This document shows positions 37,582 through 48,758 of a stretch of DNA of 64,000 nucleotides, piece after piece. The notes under the pieces are model-generated. The model did not search any database, was not told the origin of the DNA, and saw nothing but the letters and a program-made list of their open reading frames with translations. A program made the translations under genes and the position numbers. Position 1 is the first letter of the stretch. Each line of letters starts with the position of its first letter. The DNA is from Zeus faber. Taxonomy: Eukaryota > Chordata > Actinopteri > Zeiformes > Zeidae. The stretch covers positions 37,737,565 to 37,801,564 of the forward strand of contig OY482846.1 of the NCBI GenBank assembly GCA_960531495.1. Reading direction: 5' to 3'.

Positions 37582-38458
37582 GTGCGCAGTCCTCAAAACA
37601 AGTAATGAACACGTGCCATCCCATAATAACAGGAGTGGTTTCCCGCCTGACAAATTCCCAAACACCGCCGGGGTTGTTGCGAGGCTGCGCTGTGGAGCAT
37701 AAAATTAAAAGCACAACATAAAAACGAAATACATCAAGTTTCGCCAATGACTTAAATTCAATCTATGAATATATTTACAAAAATCTCAGGCGAATACGCA
37801 AATGAAAAGTACGAATAAAATAAAAAAAAAAAGAAGAATAATGAAATAGAAAATGAAATTAAAGCTGCAACTTGGTGTCCCAACTTGGTACAGTCCCCGA
37901 GAGCGCTGTCCCCCTTGAGCTTTCCAGGTTTCTCAAGGTCCTACAACGCGGTGACGCCGACTGGGTGACTCAATTAGATATTGCGACGCGAATCAGAATT
38001 CCATTTGACGATATCGCGAGACATTCCCTACCCGATCCCTTGGCTTGACGGCCTCCCACCTCGAGCATGTCCGAGGAACGAATCCCGTGAATCCCAGACC
38101 GAATCTGGTGTCATTTGGACTCCTCATGCTTCGCGAGGAGAAGACTTTTCAACATTTTTCCTAAAGTTTCGGAAACGGCGGGAAAAAAATCCAGCCAGAC
38201 ACACGTCATACGCTGTGTTCTTGAGGCGAATGCGTTTGACATCGGAAATGGCTCCCACGTGCCAAGGTCCCGATGAAACACGGGCAGCGGGGCTGATGTC
38301 TCCAAGTTTGAGCGCATATTATTATTGTTATCGCGCCCCGCGCGGTCGACATTGGTACTGGCCGCCTTTTTGGCCCGAGTTTAACTGGGTTTACATCCCT
38401 TTCCCTTCCTGGGTAAAGAGCATTCCGGTGATGCTAACCATTTGTGAAGTTGGGTTGA
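37582..38458. other. No recognisable gene
   Basis: A 248-codon open frame on plus (37981-38727) runs on into the CA array. Its first 150 codons show no recognisable domain, and a 68-codon frame lies opposite. I treat it as chance, with low certainty. GC content is above the window average at 38000-38400. Confidence 0.4.
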
Positions 38459-38479
38459 CACATACACACACAGACAGGC

Positions 38480-38533
<54 letters not shown>
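38459..38533. repeat. (CA)n microsatellite
   Basis: CA array with ACAGACAGGCACACG variation at the left. Confidence 0.9.
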
Positions 38534-38535
<2 letters not shown>

Positions 38536-38717
38536 GGACCCCGCGGGCGGACGTGTTCAGCGGGGCCATGCAATCTGTCCATGCTCTACAATGCGAAGGA
38601 GCAAGAAGGAGGCATGCGGGCTTTACTGAAAAACAAACTAAAAATGACCATTGTGGCAACTATTCGAAAAGTAAACTATTGTAACATACTTTTACTAGCT
38701 GTCAGAAATCAGGATCC

Positions 38718-38727
38718 ATATATATAA

Positions 38728-38788
<61 letters not shown>
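38718..38788. repeat. (TA)n(CA)n compound microsatellite
   Basis: Short TA tract followed by about 28 CA units. Confidence 0.9.
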
Positions 38789-38789
<1 letters not shown>

Positions 38790-39018
38790 CATACTATTTT
38801 ATTAAAAAACTATTTGAATTGTAATCAGGATTTGCATGAGCACTCATCTGCCGAAGGAAACTACAGTACAGGAGACACTTTTTGTCTAATTATAGGTTAT
38901 AAGGTAATACCTAAAAGTAATTTAAAAGCAAGTACCTGGTATCATTTTACTGAAATATAAATTGTACTTCTACTGGAGAATTTTTGTGTCAGGTTATTGG
39001 TACTTAAATATAAGAGAA

Positions 39019-39097
<79 letters not shown>
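39019..39097. repeat. (TG)n(TA)n compound microsatellite
   Basis: About nine TG units followed by about 29 TA units. Confidence 0.95.
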
Positions 39098-39098
<1 letters not shown>

Positions 39099-39458
39099 CT
39101 ACTCAGGCTGCGATGTCATTAATCTCAGGGGACGCGCATGGAAAATGTATGACGTTTGCGGCAAACAGCCAATCGAGGTGTCGAGTGACTTATTTCACAT
39201 CAGTGGAGCAAGAGATTATAAATGAGAAAGTAGAAGGAATACCAATCAATCACAACAGTGAAAGAGGACGGTTAGTCCTGCCGCCAAGACGGACCGAGAG
39301 GGAAAAAAAGATGTATAAGTCGACTCAACTGTGTTAATGTGCCGATTAACTTTGATAATTACGGTTCTATCTATTATTCCGAATATATGTTACCGAATAA
39401 TATATTATTTGGAAAATATATGGGTTTACTTTGTTGAATATACCAAAATCAATATACA

Positions 39459-39677
39459 GGTACTCCTCATTTAACAACGAGTTATGTTCCTAGGACCCTG
39501 TTGTTTAGCGAATTGGTTGATAATCGAGGACCCGTGTTATTCCACGGTAAGGGGGCGTGGCCATTTTGAACGCTAGTGTAGCGAATACTGACAGACTGAG
39601 GGAACGAGACTGAGACTGAGAACGGTGATGAGATGAGATGCTTGACGCTGAGACACCGCGCATACAGCGCGCACGCA
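39459..39677 (+). mobile_element. Left end of a mariner/pogo-like element
   Basis: CAGGTACTCCTCATTTAACA, then ACGAGTTATGTTCCTAGGAC and TGTTTAGCGAATTGGTTGAT. This resembles TIR ends of the CAGT-CCTCA-TTAACGAC type known in vertebrate Tc1/mariner-pogo elements. No right end was found. Gmr1-like sequence follows, so the element was either cut off or invaded. Confidence 0.45.
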
Positions 39678-40420
39678 ACCCGGTTCCCCGAGGCAGCGCC
39701 CCTGCGCGGAATTATGGCCAAAAGTTCGGCGCAGGAGCTGTTTCAGGTCATCTCCCGAGTCGCGATTCCGAAGGAAATCCTGACTAACCAGGGCACTACC
39801 TTTATGTCACGTACACTTCAGGAACTTTACGAGCTACTGGGCATCTGCTTATTTCGGACCAGCGTTCACCATCCCCAGAACCGACGGCCTGGTGGAGCGC
39901 TTTAATAAAATGCTGAAAAACATGATTCGAAAGTTCATTCAAGGCGATAGCCGTAATTGGTGGTTTGACCTCCTGTTGTTTGCGGTGTGGGTGGTTCCCG
40001 AGGCCTCCACGGGATTTTTTCCCTTTTAACTGCTCATTGGCAGTTGACCCTGGGGGGGTGCTAGACCTAATTAAAGAAAAGTGGAAGGAAAGTCCTCGCA
40101 TCAGTAAGAATTAAATACAGTATGTTATGGACCTGAGAGCAAAGTTACACGCGCTAATCTGGTTGTTATCACAGGAAAATTTGCTCCGGGCTCCGGAATG
40201 TCAGCGCCTCTTCTACGACCGGGGGCTCGGCCCAGACAATTTGCATCAATTTGCAATTTGCATGTAGACAAGGTGTAAGTATTTCTCCCTACGTCCAGCT
40301 CAAAATTGCTCGTGAAGTGAACCTCTTAAAAGAATGGAGGGAGGGGCATCCATGGCTCTGGTCAAGCCAGTCATTCTGGTCATTGAGCAGGGTGAGTGGG
40401 GGCCAGAGATTAAAAAAGCG
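39678..40420 (+). pseudogene. Gmr1-like Ty3/gypsy integrase remnant, copy A
   Basis: Begins TRFPEAAPLRGIMAKS, then VISRVAIPKEILTNQGTTFM, ELYELLGICLFRTSVHHPQN, and after a frameshift KMLKNMIRKFIQGDSRNW, FAVWVVPEASTGFFPF, VLDLIKEKWKESPR and YVMDLRAKLHALIWLL. These are the second half of the integrase core and the linker to the GPY/F module. The catalytic Asp in LTDQG is Asn here, through AAC in place of GAC. The first Asp and the zinc-binding N-terminus are absent. In this family integrase lies upstream of reverse transcriptase, and the RT remnant follows in the same orientation. Confidence 0.75.
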
Positions 40421-41210
40421 GCCGATCATACCGTGGTCCTGTTAAGTGACCACGTCTCTCCATCCCAGAGGGCAGACGTGGTTGCACTTCAGCGTTGCTT
40501 CTCTGATGTTTTGTCCTCCCTGCCAGGCCTCACCTCCCTCATACACAACCGTGTGGAGACATGGGGATGAAGGTGCACTCTCGGCCGTATAACAGGACGA
40601 ACACAAACGCAAGACCATGCAGGCGGAATAAGAGGCCATGCTGGACATGGGCGTAATAGAGGACTCTGCGAGTGACTGGTCTAGTCCCATCATGCTGGTG
40701 GGTAAGCCCCATGGGTCGGTCCGGTACTGCGTTGACTACCGAAGGGTGAACACGGTGTCAACGTTCGATGCCTGCCCGATGCCCCGGGTCAATGAACTTC
40801 TAGACCGGTTTGGTACGGCTTGTTTTTCACCACACTGGATTTAACCAAGGGCTACTGGAAGATTCCCCTGTCTCAGGAGTCCAAGGAAAAATCGGCGTTC
40901 TCCACTCCGTTCGGCTTGTACCACTTTCGCACACTTCCGTTCGGGTTGTTCTGTGACCCATCTACCTTTTAGAGACTCATGGACCGCGTGCTGCATCTGC
41001 ATGGAGCATACCTAGACGACTTTATCCTGCATCCACATGTAGCCTACATAGACAACATTATCATTCACTGCAACGCCTGGGAGTGGCATACACAGCATGT
41101 GGGCGCAGTGCTTGAGTCCGGCGGAATGGGCTCACCTCCTGCCCTAATGGGTGTATCTTTGCTCTCAGGTCCAGGATGTACTGGACCTCATTTTAACTGG
41201 GGCTAGGACC
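40421..41210 (+). pseudogene. Gmr1-like reverse transcriptase remnant, copy A
   Basis: After a linker (RADVVALQRCFSDVLSSLPG) it shows [60 protein letters not shown], and, after frameshifts, the palm region, ending VAYIDNIIIHCN where the family has YxDD. The second catalytic Asp is Asn. The thumb and RNase H are missing, and similarity to copy B stops near 41210. The enzyme would copy element RNA into DNA. This copy cannot. A TACC-rich repeat follows. Confidence 0.8.
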
Positions 41211-41520
41211 TAGCACCTACCAACAGTATGTGCATACAGTACATACCTACCTACAGTACTTATATACAGTACCTCCCTACCTACCTAACTACCGACATAG
41301 AGTACCTTCTTCCCTCACAATTTACAGTACCTACATACAGTACCTACGTCCAGTATCTACAGTATCAACATACAGTACCTACCTACCTATGTAGCTGCAG
41401 CGACTACCTACCTGCATTACCTATCTACCTACTTACCTACCAACCTACATTACCTACCTACCAACCTACATTACCTATATACCTATTGACTTACCTACAT
41501 TATTGTACTGACCTCCCTAT
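41211..41520. repeat. TACC/CAGTAC imperfect tandem repeat
   Basis: Mixed units of CTACCTAC and ATACAGTACCT spread over about 300 bases, starting where the Gmr1-like copy ends. The 120-codon frame across it is a by-product of the repeat. Confidence 0.8.
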
Positions 41521-42354
41521 TGAAAGAAAGGTAAAAACTATTTTCACACACATAGACATTTTGTGTCATAATGATACACTATCCACCTGAAATGTAAAAT
41601 AACATGAGGCTACACATTTGATTATTATCGATTGCCTTGCTTTTCTTGTCCAGCACTCTGCTCTGCAGAGCCATGCATTGTTTTACAGAGGTCTTTAAAA
41701 CCACTCCATCGCCATATTTCCGTGTGTAATGCATCACATTGGGTTCAAGGAAACTTTATTGAAAATGCCCTCAGACATGACCAGCATCTCAATCCATACT
41801 AATGATTGCAGCCGACAGCGACCATTATTGTCAGATGAGTGCAGACATTTATTAACCTTGGGTGTCCATTTCACATGCACACAAAAACCTATCTATTATT
41901 TTAAGTGGTGTCAACAAGCTGAACTTTGCTTTTCTGCATACACTATTCTGAAAGGCTCATTTGATTTAGCGGAATTTTGCCAGGTACAAGACAAAACTCT
42001 TGTAGGGGTGGCGTTTTATCAAGCCGATGGGTGTAAGAAAAGCGCATTGAGAGCCCAGATTCACCTCATTAGTTCACCCCTGAATGAAAAAGAGTTTTAT
42101 GTCTTAATGCCACAAAGGCAGATTATACAATAAATGCACTGGACTACAGCAGTATCACCCCTTGTGCTTATTCAAAGCGTTGAGCGGAACGGTACATTAT
42201 GTTCCATGTAAAATAAAAACACATTGTCTTTATTAGGAGGGTGTGTTAGTGTGTTAGGAACGAGGCATGGCATATCTTGGCGAGGCGATGCATATCTTGT
42301 TCGTGTTGGAATTGGCGGAGGCGGTGATGAGTGCGCAACACACGGTGCCTGTCA
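41521..42354. other. No assigned gene; 134-codon open frame
   Basis: 41729-42133 (+) is open for 134 codons (starting MHHIGFKETLLK) with no repeat composition and no recognised motif. It has one Cys-rich patch around residues 27-68. It could be chance or an unrecognised remnant. No splice signals or duplicates were seen. Confidence 0.3.
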
Positions 42355-42565
42355 TGCCATTGTTCTGACGCCCCATTATTCCAAAACCCCAATAATCTGA
42401 AAAATAGCCCATTCCACACAGAAAGGTCCCATGTGAACATTCTGCATAATAATTAGCTCATGGCTAATATTATGCAGAACAACGTCATCGGACTTTCCCG
42501 GGTGCAATGGGACATTTATTGGACTATTGGAGTTTCAGAATAATGAGGTGTTGAAACAATAGGCA
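42355..42565. repeat. Near-palindromic foldback element (~210 bp)
   Basis: Left arm CATTATTCCAAAACCCCAAT (42374-42397) pairs with 42522-42545. An inner pair, CTGCATAATAATTAGC with GGCTAATATTATGCAG, spans 42442-42477. Both pairs share the same centre (about 42459.5), and the sequence between them is also roughly complementary. Pairing continues outward to CATTGTT/AACAATA. The RNA or DNA strand could fold into one long imperfect hairpin. It resembles a snap-back MITE. Confidence 0.75.
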
Positions 42566-42844
42566 GTCCATCTACACACACTCATTGTGTGGCCGCAAAC
42601 AATAGGCGATTAGACGTTAGACGGCTTTAGACGTTATCGTGTTATGACTGTAATACCTGGCGTAGACGTTCCCGCCGAAAAACATTTTCCATAATACCTG
42701 AAAGTAGGGGGAAAAATGCCCAGTGCAAAATAGCAAATGAGACTCTTTTTTTGTTTTTGCTTTATGCTTTGATCCGCCGTTGGCTCTGAAATGTTTTCTT
42801 GGGGATTTGTTTAAAACTAAATGCAAAAACACAAAAATAAATAA

Positions 42845-42850
<6 letters not shown>

Positions 42851-42911
<61 letters not shown>

Positions 42912-42935
42912 GAGAGAGAGAGAAAGAGAGAGAGG
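42851..42935. repeat. (TA)n(GA)n compound microsatellite
   Basis: About 28 TA units, then CAGAGAGAGA-type repeats. Confidence 0.95.
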
Positions 42936-43869
42936 GAAAATGTTTCATAATTAATTTTTTTAAAAGTTACTTTTGTTTCGCTAGCGTAGAAGCTAGCATT
43001 TTGCATCGCAAATTTGGCAGCCATACAAGGTTGAAACAATTTAAATCAAAAATTATAGTGGACTATGCTATAATACCAATTGGAAAGTATTTCAGACCAT
43101 AGATAGATAGATAGATATTTCCTCCTGAAGAAATTGCGGTGTTAAAGCAGTGCACACCAAATTAATAGGCAATAATAATAAAGTAATAAACAAATTAACA
43201 AAAAAAAATGGAAATATACAATAACCCCCACAAAAATAACAAAAAAACAACAACAGTATATCAAAATAAATCAGTATCATTTATTGTTATTTGTATTTAT
43301 AAATTATATACCTCTATATCAAAATAAAAGTCAAAAATTGTGCAATTACAATATTTGCATATACTGTGTGTGCCAGGGTGGAAACAAAATGGTTTTAACA
43401 CAACAATATATTACTCCCAACAAATAAAAGTATGGATCTGTTGAAAGTGGCTGCCACGTTGCCACTGGTGGCGGAAGATAATATCATTTGAAATGTTTAT
43501 AATTTTTTTTTACGATATTTTAGTAACTATCTAACCTACATAGTAGGTTAGATAATAGTAGGTAATAGTTTAAGACACCAGGGTGAGTGAGTACCCAACG
43601 CATGACAGTTAGGAGTAAACAGCAGAGACGGATTGAAGATACATCCACTCCAACCATCTTTGGAAGGATCTTTCCCTTCGCCATCGCCCGCGGCTTTCTA
43701 AAGTGTCTTAGACGACTTGTTCTTCCTCTGTTTCCCAAAAAATAAGAACATCTGCATATAGTCACGCCATTTGTCTCCGGGACATGAGAAATGCGGACGG
43801 AGCACATTAAGACAGATATCAACCCTCCCCAGGTACCGCAACTACGCAACATTCCAGAGTTTAGGGGTT
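42936..43869. other. No recognisable gene
   Basis: Ordinary AT-rich non-coding sequence, with a short (GATA)n run near 43100. No recognised coding motif. Confidence 0.4.
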
Positions 43870-43985
43870 TTGACGACTCTTAACTTTCCCAGAGATGTTG
43901 AAAGTGAAAATGATGTTATCTTTGATGCTTTATTCAGCTGCCACCTTTTTCAACAAACAGCCGTTCAATGTATTTTGCAATAAGC
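43870..43985. repeat. Dispersed repeat, copy 3 of 3
   Basis: TTCAACAAACAGCCGTTCAA, then TGTATTTTGC, matches the right-hand block of the copies at 3.98 and 36.77 kb. A perfect 11-bp hairpin (CCGACAATGCA, six-base loop TGTGTG) lies just downstream at 44004-44031. Confidence 0.45.
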
Positions 43986-44164
43986 CTGTGCTCGGCCATG
44001 CAACCGACAATGCATGTGTGTGCATTGTCGGTGATGCGACACACTCAAATAACAGTTATTCCACCAATTCTGGGTCTAGGTTCTCACAGCAAACCTTGCT
44101 TCGAAAACCTTTACCACCGAAAGTATGTACCTGCATTAGCTGTTGACGCATCCGTGTTTGTGTG

Positions 44165-44262
44165 CATCTGGATCAGAATCAGAATCAGAATAGTCTTCAT
44201 TGCCAAGTTAGTTTACACGAACAAGGAATATGTCTTGGTGTTGGTGTGAGCACAATGCATTT
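44165..44262 (+). repeat. Dispersed repeat end, (CAGAAT)n start
   Basis: ATCAGAATCAGAATCAGAAT followed by CTTCATTGCCAAGTTAGTTT and AAGGAATATGTCTTGGTGTT. This recurring fish repeat text probably marks one end of a non-LTR element. It stops after about 100 bases. Confidence 0.5.
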
Positions 44263-44613
44263 CTGCTTTTGATACAGAGGTTTAATTTATTTTTTGGTTC
44301 ATTAACATTTTCTTCTAGTTTTGTAATTTGCCATGTTATTATCATGCAAAAATTATTTGCCTGAATATCTTGTTTATTGTTCGTTTATTATCTCAAATAT
44401 ATTGCATATGGTCACATTCTGTCAATTTCTGTCACTTTAAAATTGTCAAATTTTCAAATTTGTCAAATTTTGTTCTGATGACACCGCGGTTTCCCTCTGG
44501 AAAGAATAAAGTACCGTAAGTACACTAATAGACAGACAAAAAAAAATTCAAGTGGTGGTGGGTAGGTGGTGGAACATATGGGAACATCTCTTTGTATCAT
44601 GATGTATGTTATA

Positions 44614-44731
44614 CTATCTATCCATCCATCCATCCATCCATCCATCTACCGATCCACCTACCTATCTATCCTTCTATCCATCTACCTGTCTATCCTATCG
44701 ATCTACCGATCTATCCATCCATCTACCTATT
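44614..44731. repeat. (ATCC/ATCT)n microsatellite, left part
   Basis: Tetranucleotide array CCATCCATCCATC with CTAC variants. It continues beyond the LTR at 45102-45150, so one array has been split. Confidence 0.9.
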
Positions 44732-45101
44732 GTGGTGGACCAAGGGTGCGGGGCCAAGCCGCCAATGCAGACAGGCGGTGCAGTCTCCCATCCTGGGGCC
44801 GCTAAACTGCTGGGGGAAGACAAAAACAGGAAGTTATAATTATGTGTGTGTGTCCCCGCAGTAGGAGATGCACAGGGCGACATCCGCGATACAGAAGCCA
44901 CTGGACGGATCGCAGAAGATCGGAAAGCGGTGATTCCGCGTGGACTCTTGATATACACTGGCCTGCAAGCCCTGAGTTGTTCCTTTCGGCCCACGAGCCA
45001 CCGTTTGATTTTAAGAGACTTATCAATAAACACCCCAACGGGCGCTGTTTCGCCTTCGCCCGCCTCCTCGTCCTCATTCCCTGGCCCTGAGCCCTAACAC
45101 A
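44732..45101 (+). mobile_element. Solo LTR, Gmr1-like family, 5-bp TSD
   Basis: Begins TGTGGTGGACCAAGGGTGCG and ends GAGCCCTAACA, 370 bp. AATAAA at about 45025 is a polyadenylation signal. CCTAT lies on both sides, fitting the 5-bp target duplication of Ty3/gypsy elements, although the flanking repeat is itself rich in CTAT. The same opening sequence is found at 51318, next to the second Gmr1-like pol remnant, and at 61263. Reversed, a related LTR lies at 60662-61036. With no internal sequence, it is a recombination remnant. Confidence 0.75.
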
Positions 45102-45150
45102 CCTATCCATCCATCCATCCTTCTACCTATCTATCTATCTATCTATCTAT
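45102..45150. repeat. (ATCC/ATCT)n microsatellite, right part
   Basis: Continuation of the array interrupted by the solo LTR. Confidence 0.9.
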
Positions 45151-45637
45151 CTTTTCTTAGTGTGTTTACACACTAAGTCCCTTGTGGTTTATCGGCGATA
45201 ACACCAACCCTTTTTGTTTTATCGCCACAACCACTCGCCTTTTCACTTCTTCCGTTCTCTTTCAAGCGACAAAAAAAGACACCCACACATTACAGCCTGT
45301 CATACCGGCGGTGATCAAAGCCGGCGCGGGCTGTGATCTCCAAATCAACCCCGACCAACATTGACAAAGTAGATGAATGCATTTTTCCAAGCATTTTTAA
45401 ATAATTACATTCCGCCATTTTCTATGCAATCATCTTTGTTTTTTTTGGGGTTATTTTCAGTTTAGGGGGGGGGGGCAGCTACAATAGCTCCCCGCGCTCG
45501 GCGAGAGCCCGCGATGGCGTGACGCACGGGGAGATTTGATGGATAGACTGGAAAGTGCCGCCACTCGCCAACTGATTGAGAAAGTGGTCTGTCAGCAACT
45601 CTCGAGCACTCTAATAATTACGCCTATTGTGTGTGTG
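45151..45637. other. No recognisable gene; G13 run
   Basis: Mixed sequence with a run of G at 45463-45475. No recognised coding motif. Confidence 0.4.
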
Positions 45638-45639
45638 CT

Positions 45640-45671
<32 letters not shown>
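45638..45671. repeat. (TG)n microsatellite
   Basis: About 16 TG units. Confidence 0.9.
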
Positions 45672-45675
<4 letters not shown>

Positions 45676-46340
45676 CTCAAGTATAGTCCTTCCGTGCAGT
45701 TTTTATGTATGTATTTCTTTCGTTATTTGATGGTGTGTTAGAACATTGGCATGTATTCTTACTTTGCGTGTACGTTATGGGGTAGGTCATGCATTACCCC
45801 GCGGAGGACGTTTCACGCATATCTACCATTTTTCCACCCCCAAGATGCGCTTATTTCAGTGACAATAAAACCCTGGCGTGCTAAGGCGGTGTTCTGAGAC
45901 ATGCGCAGAAGGCAAGGCTGCCCCAGACCGTAGAAGAAGAAAAACATCGCCTGCCAAGACAAGGGTCGATTTGAAGCCTCAAGTTTGGGATTACGCTCGC
46001 CGCCATCGAGGGTAGGAAACGGAGCCTGAGCTCTTTTTTTTGATTTGGGGCGACGGGGACGGAGTCTTGATGTGGGACTGAAACCACCACACAGTCGAAG
46101 GATGGAGGAAACGCGCCACCTTGCCCCGAACGTGAACCGGAGAGCCGTCAATCAAGGCCACAAGGCCCCCAAATAGACCTCTCTTTACGCCTTAATATGT
46201 TCTTTATGGGACAAATAATTCAACATCCAATCTCACAACCCAGACATCCATCAGAGGTCCACATGAATATCAGAAACTTAATTTTTTTTTTTTCAAGAAA
46301 TGTTGTTGACTATTTTTTTCTAGCGAAAAGGTTCTTATTT
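45672..46340. other. No assigned gene; GC-rich open frame on minus
   Basis: 45813-46151 (-) is open for 112 codons, Arg/Pro-rich (FSPTSRLRPRRPKSKKR), and overlaps another open frame in a second phase. This is usual for GC-rich repeat DNA. I do not recognise a domain and do not call it a gene. Confidence 0.35.
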
Positions 46341-46555
46341 GGGGATGGTAGCTCAGGAGGTAGAGCTGGTGGTCTAGTGATCTAAAGGTTGCTGGTTGGA
46401 TCCCAGGCTCCTCCTGCTAGCATGCTGTAGTGTCCTTGAGCAAGACAATTAACCCCTAATTGCTCCTGATGGCTGCGTCCGTCGGTGTTTGAACAATTGT
46501 AAGTCGCTTTGGATAAAAGCGTCTGCTAAATGACTAAATGTAATGTAATGTAATG
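46341..46555 (+). mobile_element. tRNA-derived SINE, copy 2
   Basis: Head GGTAGCTCAGGAGGTAGAGC, B-box-like GCTGGTTGGATCCC, body CTTGAGCAAGACAATTAACC, tail GTAAGTCGCTTTGGATAAAA followed by GCGTCTGCTAAATGACTAAA and (TAATG)n. TTATTT on both sides may be a target duplication. Confidence 0.88.
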
Positions 46556-46775
46556 TTATTTTTTCCATTGACTTCCATTCAGTCAGACGTTTTCTGGGTC
46601 CAGCACCTAGTGGCCATTGGCTGAACTGCAGTTTGAAACACTTCCACATTTGCTTGAACACTTTGCTGTTTGATCTATACACACATCTTTTCCTTAATAC
46701 AAATAAATATATATATATATATACACACATATACATACACACACACTTGTCTTTTCTGTCTAGGCAAGCATTGAT

Positions 46776-46796
46776 GCACACACACACACACACACA

Positions 46797-46833
<37 letters not shown>
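46776..46833. repeat. (CA)n microsatellite
   Basis: CA repeats with one CCCACAC interruption. Confidence 0.9.
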
Positions 46834-46836
<3 letters not shown>

Positions 46837-47635
46837 AGTTCCTCTGCGCTAAGGCCGGGCCCAGACGGAGATCAGATAAAGCAGGATCGGCAGAGTTGGT
46901 CTCTCCACTCGACTGTTTGGAATTCCGTTTCATCCTCCTCCAGCACCTACAGTACAAACCCCCGCCCCCCGTCCCTCATCCCCGCCTCCACCCCCGCACC
47001 CCCACTTATTTTCTTTCCCTGTGATCTCGCCGCTGCAAGACTATGCCCATGGGAACCCTGGGTTGGGCTCTGATCACAAGTTTTGTTCATTTTCTTTTTT
47101 TTTTTTTATTTAAAGAAGGCGATCAGTGGGGAACCATTTGGGGCGGGGGGGAAGGGGAGGGACTGGATTTGAGGGATGTGTATCGGGGGGGCCGGGTGGT
47201 CCATGCATCTGACTCCACACAACGATTGTCATCTGAGAAACTTGGTTTCGTTCGGTTTTCTGTCGGTTTTTCAGTCGTGTCTAGAATAATGCGGGTTCAT
47301 CTGAAAACGCCGATTCCTTTCCCGATTCTCAATGAGACTCGGCCACACGGATGAATTTGAAAACGATGACTGGCATCACGTGATTTCCGAACCAAAATGT
47401 CGGACTCACTTTTGTTGTCGGTTCATTCCGTTCGACTCTTGCGTTTTTGAATATCGCACAAATTAAGAGGTGGAACATCCGACCTATGACTTTCAGCTAT
47501 CTATGGCGGACATAGCTTTGGCGATGAAGATTTTTTATTTAGTGTTCATTATTTTATTTGATGCTTTATACTCGATTAAACTACAATGAAATAAAGAAAA
47601 TATGACAGATGAAAGGAAAATCCTTACTTCCCCCT
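46834..47635. other. No gene; C-rich and G-rich tracts
   Basis: 46965-47010 is C-rich. 47140-47161 has four G runs (GGGGCGGGGGGGAAGGGGAG, then GG), a consensus G-quadruplex motif on plus. No coding motif. Confidence 0.45.

Positions 47636-47678
<43 letters not shown>
47636..47678. repeat. (CA)n microsatellite
   Basis: About 21 CA units. Confidence 0.9.
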
Positions 47679-48758
47679 CCTTTACTTCTATTACTGTTGA
47701 TGATGTAATCCCTCCAAAGATATTAAAGCACTATGTGTATAATTTTACATGTACATCTCATTGAAATGCTGAACATTTCAACGTTCGCTCAGGCAGAAAT
47801 TTTAAAGACAGATAGCGAGAGAGAGTTTAGAGTATTAAGTAATAAACTCACCTGCCTAACTGCACACCACTCTAAATGTTTCATTGAAAAATATATAAGG
47901 CAGCGAGCGAAACTAAACGCAAACATATTTTTAGCAAGGAGGTGCTTTAAGTGCAAGGCTGTTCATTTACCCATGTCAGGGAAGAGAGCAAGCTATTATT
48001 TCAGTATCACTTACGAACTACTCAGCATGTCACTTTATGTTTTACATTATTCTAAGCAACAACCATGACAATTAAGTGTTGAAGCCAAAACGGAAATAGT
48101 TTAAACACTGCAGTTCGGTGAAGGCCACTAGACGCTAGAAAAGAATAAACTTCTCTCTCAAAAAACAAAGTCAATATTGTTTTTCCACGGGACTTTAAGG
48201 TCTCAATATCTACGTTTACTACTTCTCATGGGTGTCTTGGCTGTGAGTTTGAAAATTATTGTTCCACTATGAGGATATATTGGTGTGGTTTGGCGGATAC
48301 ACATTAGGCCTGATCTTACCAACTACATCACATTTTTAATCTTGACTAACTGAAATAGCCTTTCTGAGTCATGGTTTAAAACATTCTAAGACATGGCCCT
48401 AGTCTTGCTTTAAAGAAAATTGGATTTCCAGAAGGAAGACAAGAGCTTATCTAGGTGAAGGCTTAATGTAAATGAAACCTGGCCGGGGGCAGGTTTATCT
48501 CTGGACTAATGGACCAGCACCAAGACCAGATTGAAGGTTGGTCATAGGAGGAGCAACCCTCTGACAGTAGCTGACTAGTCCTTAAAGACCTTATACTCTG
48601 ACTTCCTCGTATAGAACTAATTAATCATTTTTAACACATTTTTAAATACTGGATTGATTTAAGTAGGATTAGTTTAGTCCTGCCAAAGCGCCTCATTGAG
48701 GCTTGATGGTGTGTAGATTTGTGGGCAATAAAGGGTAGTTGCCTTGATTGATAGATCT
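47679..48758. other. No assigned gene; 111-codon open frame
   Basis: 47733-48068 (+) is open for 111 codons (MCIILHVHLIEMLNIS) with no recognised motif. The remainder is AT-rich. I cannot support a gene. Confidence 0.3.

Noticed and set aside
37981-38727. 248-codon frame on plus
   Set aside because: No recognised domain, and it runs into a CA array for its last third.
45813-46151. 112-codon Arg/Pro-rich frame on minus
   Set aside because: A second phase is also open and no domain is recognised. Likely GC-rich repeat DNA.
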